Shown in pieces: positions 51,530-53,701 of a stretch of DNA of 53,701 bases. Position 1 is the first letter of the stretch. Each line of letters opens with the position of its first letter. Under the pieces are notes generated by a model. It saw nothing but the letters and a program-made list of their open reading frames with translations, was not told the DNA's origin and searched no databases. Source of the DNA: Anaerolineaceae bacterium UBA6073 (lineage in GTDB: Bacteria > Chloroflexota > Anaerolineae > Anaerolineales > Anaerolineaceae). Position numbers and translations under genes: made by a program. Location: assembly GCA_002436085.1 (NCBI GenBank), contig DIXT01000009.1:1-53701 (forward strand). Direction: 5' to 3'.

Positions 51530-51784
51530 CTACTCGAAATCCACAACGTCCATCGCAACTTGCTGGCCGTTTCTGGCTGCGACCACGCGCAACAGCACCC
51601 GCAAAGCGTTGGCGACGCGTCCGTGTTTTCCGATTACCCGGCCGATATCATCCGTATCGACGATTAGGTCTAGGTGAGCTATCGGACCATCGCTGTAGGT
51701 TTCGACCTTAACAGAGTCTGGTTTATCCACCAGTGATCTGGCAAGATATTCAAGCAAACCCGCAAGGTTTTCGCGTTCCATCAT
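51530..51784 (-). CDS. khpA: KhpA/YlqC-like KH-domain RNA-binding protein
   Basis: The 84-residue protein is a single KH domain with the GxxG-type loop in VDTDDIGRVIGKHGRVANAL and an N-terminal helix ENLAGLLEYLARSLVDKPDSV (5-25). Homologues between rpsP and rimM are RNA chaperone-like proteins linked to cell division and small-RNA binding in Gram-positives. The first ATG (51784) has AGTAGG 6 bases upstream. A second ATG follows directly. The gap to rpsP is 7 bases. Confidence 0.92.
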   Translation of the reverse strand: MMERENLAGLLEYLARSLVDKPDSVKVETYSDGPIAHLDLIVDTDDIGRVIGKHGRVANALRVLLRVVAARNGQQVAMDVVDFE

Positions 51785-51791
51785 TGACAGC

Positions 51792-52148
51792 CTACTTCGC
51801 GTTCTTGGTCAGCGCTGTGGAAGGATCTTTTACGCGATTCTTGTAGATGGCATCTGCTTCCGCAAGCAAGGTCTCTTGTTCCTCGCCAGCTTTCAAACGC
51901 TGATAGCGTTCGTCCAGTTTGACGATCTTGAACAATTTCTGAACAGATTCTGAGGGCTGAGCACCGACGCCCAACCAGTGATAGATTTTCGCTTCATCAA
52001 AATGAATGGTGCTCGGGTTGGTCTTCGGGTTGTAATGACCAACAATCTCGAGAAAACGCCCGTCACGCGGACTTTCTTTGTCAGCGATGACTACGCGGTA
52101 ATGTGGCTGGTGTGTTGAACCAACACGGCGCAAACGAATACGTACCAT
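51792..52148 (-). CDS. rpsP: 30S ribosomal protein S16
   Basis: S16 stabilises the 5' domain of 16S rRNA during 30S assembly. The 118-residue protein starts with the conserved MVRIRLRRVGSTHQPHYRVV, then DKESPRDGRFLEIVGHYNPKTNP and a LGVGAQPSESVQKLFK segment. The tail after about residue 85 is a variable charged helix. A strong AGGAG lies 9 bases before the ATG. It is downstream of ffh and upstream of khpA. Confidence 0.97.
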   Translation of the reverse strand: MVRIRLRRVGSTHQPHYRVVIADKESPRDGRFLEIVGHYNPKTNPSTIHFDEAKIYHWLGVGAQPSESVQKLFKIVKLDERYQRLKAGEEQETLLAEADAIYKNRVKDPSTALTKNAK

Positions 52149-52236
52149 TGACTTAATACTCCTAAGCTATTTATAAAATAATTCCCGGTTCTGGTTCGAA
52201 GGTTGAGAGTATGCTGAAGGGGGCATATCCTTTTCC
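52149..52236 (-). promoter_or_regulatory. ffh-rpsP gap with rpsP ribosome-binding site and weak promoter-like sequence
   Basis: The gap holds the AGGAG of rpsP and, upstream on the minus strand, an A+T-rich TATTTTATAAAT tract that could be a -10. No good -35 or terminator hairpin is visible, so read-through from ffh is likely. Confidence 0.3.
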
Positions 52237-53574
52237 TCAGTTCCGAGACGAACCAAACAACTTGTTAATATTACCACGTCCTCCGGATTTTTGAAACTGT
52301 TTCATGAGAGTTTGGATATCACGAAATTGCTTCATTAAACGGTTTACGTCCTGCACATCCTTGCCGCAGCCTGCGGCAATGCGTCGACGCCGGCTGGCGT
52401 TCAGGATTTTTGGATTTCTGCGTTCGGCAACAGTCATCGAATTGATGATTGCTTCGACGGTCTTCAGTTGGTTTTCCGCGTCCTGGTGGTTCACGTTTTT
52501 CGCAACCACGCCAAACTGCCCCGGCATCATTTCAAGAACCGAAGAAAGTGACCCCATCTTTTTAATTTGACGGAGCTGCTTCGCAAAATCCTCCAGAGTG
52601 AATTCGCCGGAAAGCATTTTCTCAGCGTCCTTCGTGTCCACTTGTCCGGCGTACGCGTTTTCTGCTTTTTCTATCAGACCCAGCAGGTCGCCCATACCCA
52701 GAATTCGGGATGAGATCCGGCCAGGATCAAACACTTCCAAGGCATCCAGCGCTTCTCCGGTCCCGAGGAATTTGATCGGGATGCCGGTTACCTCGCGGAT
52801 TGAGATTGCAGCTCCGCCGCGAGCGTCACCGTCAATTTTCGTCATAATCAATCCGCTGACAGGGATAGCCTTGTGGAAACCCTGCGCGATGTTCAGCGCT
52901 TCCTGCCCGGTCATGGAATCAACAACCAGCAGTATTTCGTTGCACTTGACCGCGTTTTTGATGCCGACCAATTCATGCATCAGCTCGTCATCCAGCTGCG
53001 AACGGCCCGCGGTATCCAGAATGACCACCGAATATCCGCCTTTGCGAGCAGTTTCAAAGGCTTCCTGGGCAATTTTGACTGGTTTCGCCCCGTCCAGCGC
53101 AAAAACTGGAACATCCAGTCTCTCGCCCAGGGTCTGCAATTGTTTAATAGCTGCCGGGCGGTAGATATCAGCAGCCACAAGCAGCACGCGTTCCCCGCGC
53201 GCTCGCAGTATCTTGGCAAGTTTTGCCGCGGCGGTAGTCTTGCCGGAGCCCTGTAAACCCACCAGCATCACCACATAGGGCTTTTCGCCTTTCAGGTTCA
53301 GAGGCTCGGCTTTCCCAAGGGTTTGGATGAGTTCTTCGTTAACGATTTTGATCACTTGCTGGGCAGGGTTGAGCGCCTTTGAAACTTCCGCGCCAATTGC
53401 GCGTTCCTTTACCCTGGCTGTGAAAGATTTAACAACGCCGTAATTTACGTCCGCTTCCAACAGCGCCAGGCGCACCTCGCGCATGGACGCTTCCACGTCG
53501 GCTTCCGAAAGCTTACCGCGCCGGCGCAGGTTTTGGAAAATGGCATTTAGTTTATCGGATAGGTTCTCAAACAT
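52237..53574 (-). CDS. ffh: Signal recognition particle protein Ffh
   Basis: Ffh binds signal peptides and SRP RNA and delivers ribosomes to FtsY at the membrane. The 445-residue protein has the helical N domain, the GTPase G domain with MLVGLQGSGKTTAAAKLA (P loop), VAADIYRPAAIKQL, VILDTAGRSQLDDELM and TKIDGDARGGAA, and the Met-rich M domain with SRRRRIAAGCGKDVQDVNRLMKQFRDIQTLMKQF (positions about 390-425). It is the first gene of the ffh-rpsP-khpA-rimM-dprA set. A GGTGA sits just before the ATG. Confidence 0.97.
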   Translation of the reverse strand: MFENLSDKLNAIFQNLRRRGKLSEADVEASMREVRLALLEADVNYGVVKSFTARVKERAIGAEVSKALNPAQQVIKIVNEELIQTLGKAEPLNLKGEKPYVVMLVGLQGSGKTTAAAKLAKILRARGERVLLVAADIYRPAAIKQLQTLGERLDVPVFALDGAKPVKIAQEAFETARKGGYSVVILDTAGRSQLDDELMHELVGIKNAVKCNEILLVVDSMTGQEALNIAQGFHKAIPVSGLIMTKIDGDARGGAAISIREVTGIPIKFLGTGEALDALEVFDPGRISSRILGMGDLLGLIEKAENAYAGQVDTKDAEKMLSGEFTLEDFAKQLRQIKKMGSLSSVLEMMPGQFGVVAKNVNHQDAENQLKTVEAIINSMTVAERRNPKILNASRRRRIAAGCGKDVQDVNRLMKQFRDIQTLMKQFQKSGGRGNINKLFGSSRN

Positions 53575-53701
53575 AAGGTCACCAAGTGATATATCATACC
53601 TTAATTAGGTTAGGTTTCAAAACGTAATCAGTGGAGGGTGTTGAAAAACCTTGGTTAATCGATTACATCCAAATTTTTCAAAGTTAAGAATTTAAATCTG
53701 C
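53575..53701 (-). promoter_or_regulatory. ffh upstream region with promoter
   Basis: Minus strand: TTGAAA (53615-53620), a 16-base spacer, TATGAT (53593-53598), giving a leader of roughly 12 bases. The 10-base palindrome TGATATATCA (53587-53596) overlaps the -10. The remaining A+T-rich bases to the window edge hold no visible gene. Confidence 0.55.

Noticed and set aside
1..53701. Mobile element, prophage, tRNA or rRNA gene
   Set aside because: No transposase, integrase, terminal repeats or cloverleaf-like sequence was found by eye in the short intergenic gaps.

Overview
The window is a gene-dense stretch (roughly 55-60% G+C by eye) of a bacterial chromosome, most likely from the phylum Chloroflexota, class Anaerolineae. 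The placement is an inference. It rests on Thr-Pro-rich linkers after lipoprotein signal peptides, two giant DUF2298 (Chlor_Arch_YYY type) membrane proteins, a mevalonate kinase next to an isopentenyl phosphate kinase, and a decaprenyl-phosphate phosphoribosyltransferase-like UbiA protein. I found no rRNA, tRNA, CRISPR array, insertion sequence or phage gene.

Layout. Bases 1-1290 are A+T-rich and carry one orphan lipoprotein. Bases 1294-13017 hold mismatch and excision repair (mutL, uvrC), two nitroreductase-family proteins, a nucleosidase, metG, a YceD-like protein, an ITP/XTP pyrophosphatase (rdgB), an adenosine-specific kinase-like protein, and a PhnD-like lipoprotein/SanA/HD gene set. Bases 13025-22488 run leftward: a histidine kinase, then rpoC with its own consensus promoter, a nested-hairpin leader and a terminator, then a gyrA-type topoisomerase subunit. 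rpoB does not adjoin rpoC.

Bases 22543-40725 form one leftward block of ten tightly packed genes, most overlapping by 1-4 bases. lepA is at its head and cmk at its tail. Between them are a LPTD/UPF0104 flippase-like protein, a GT4 glycosyltransferase, two methyltransferases, two GT-C-like polytopic proteins, and two DUF2298 proteins, one of which is a 1766-residue fusion to a GT-C module. This looks like a machine that builds and methylates a lipid-linked or surface glycan and transfers it outside the membrane. Just beyond it, tlyA diverges from a rightward operon of a UbiA-type DPPR synthase, mevalonate kinase and isopentenyl phosphate kinase. That operon could supply polyprenyl phosphate and polyprenyl-phospho-pentose donors for such a system. 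This functional link is an inference.

Bases 44357-45998 carry dgt and greA, ended by a bidirectional terminator. Bases 46065-53574 are a leftward information-processing block: ffh, rpsP, khpA, rimM, dprA, topA and an unrecognised two-helix membrane protein. The last has its ribosome-binding site inside a perfect 12-bp inverted repeat. The classical trmD and rplS are missing from this block. Several genes (uvrC, lepA, tlyA, the UbiA gene, the PhnD-like gene) have a -10-like hexamer 6-10 bases before the start codon and no Shine-Dalgarno sequence, which suggests frequent leaderless transcripts.
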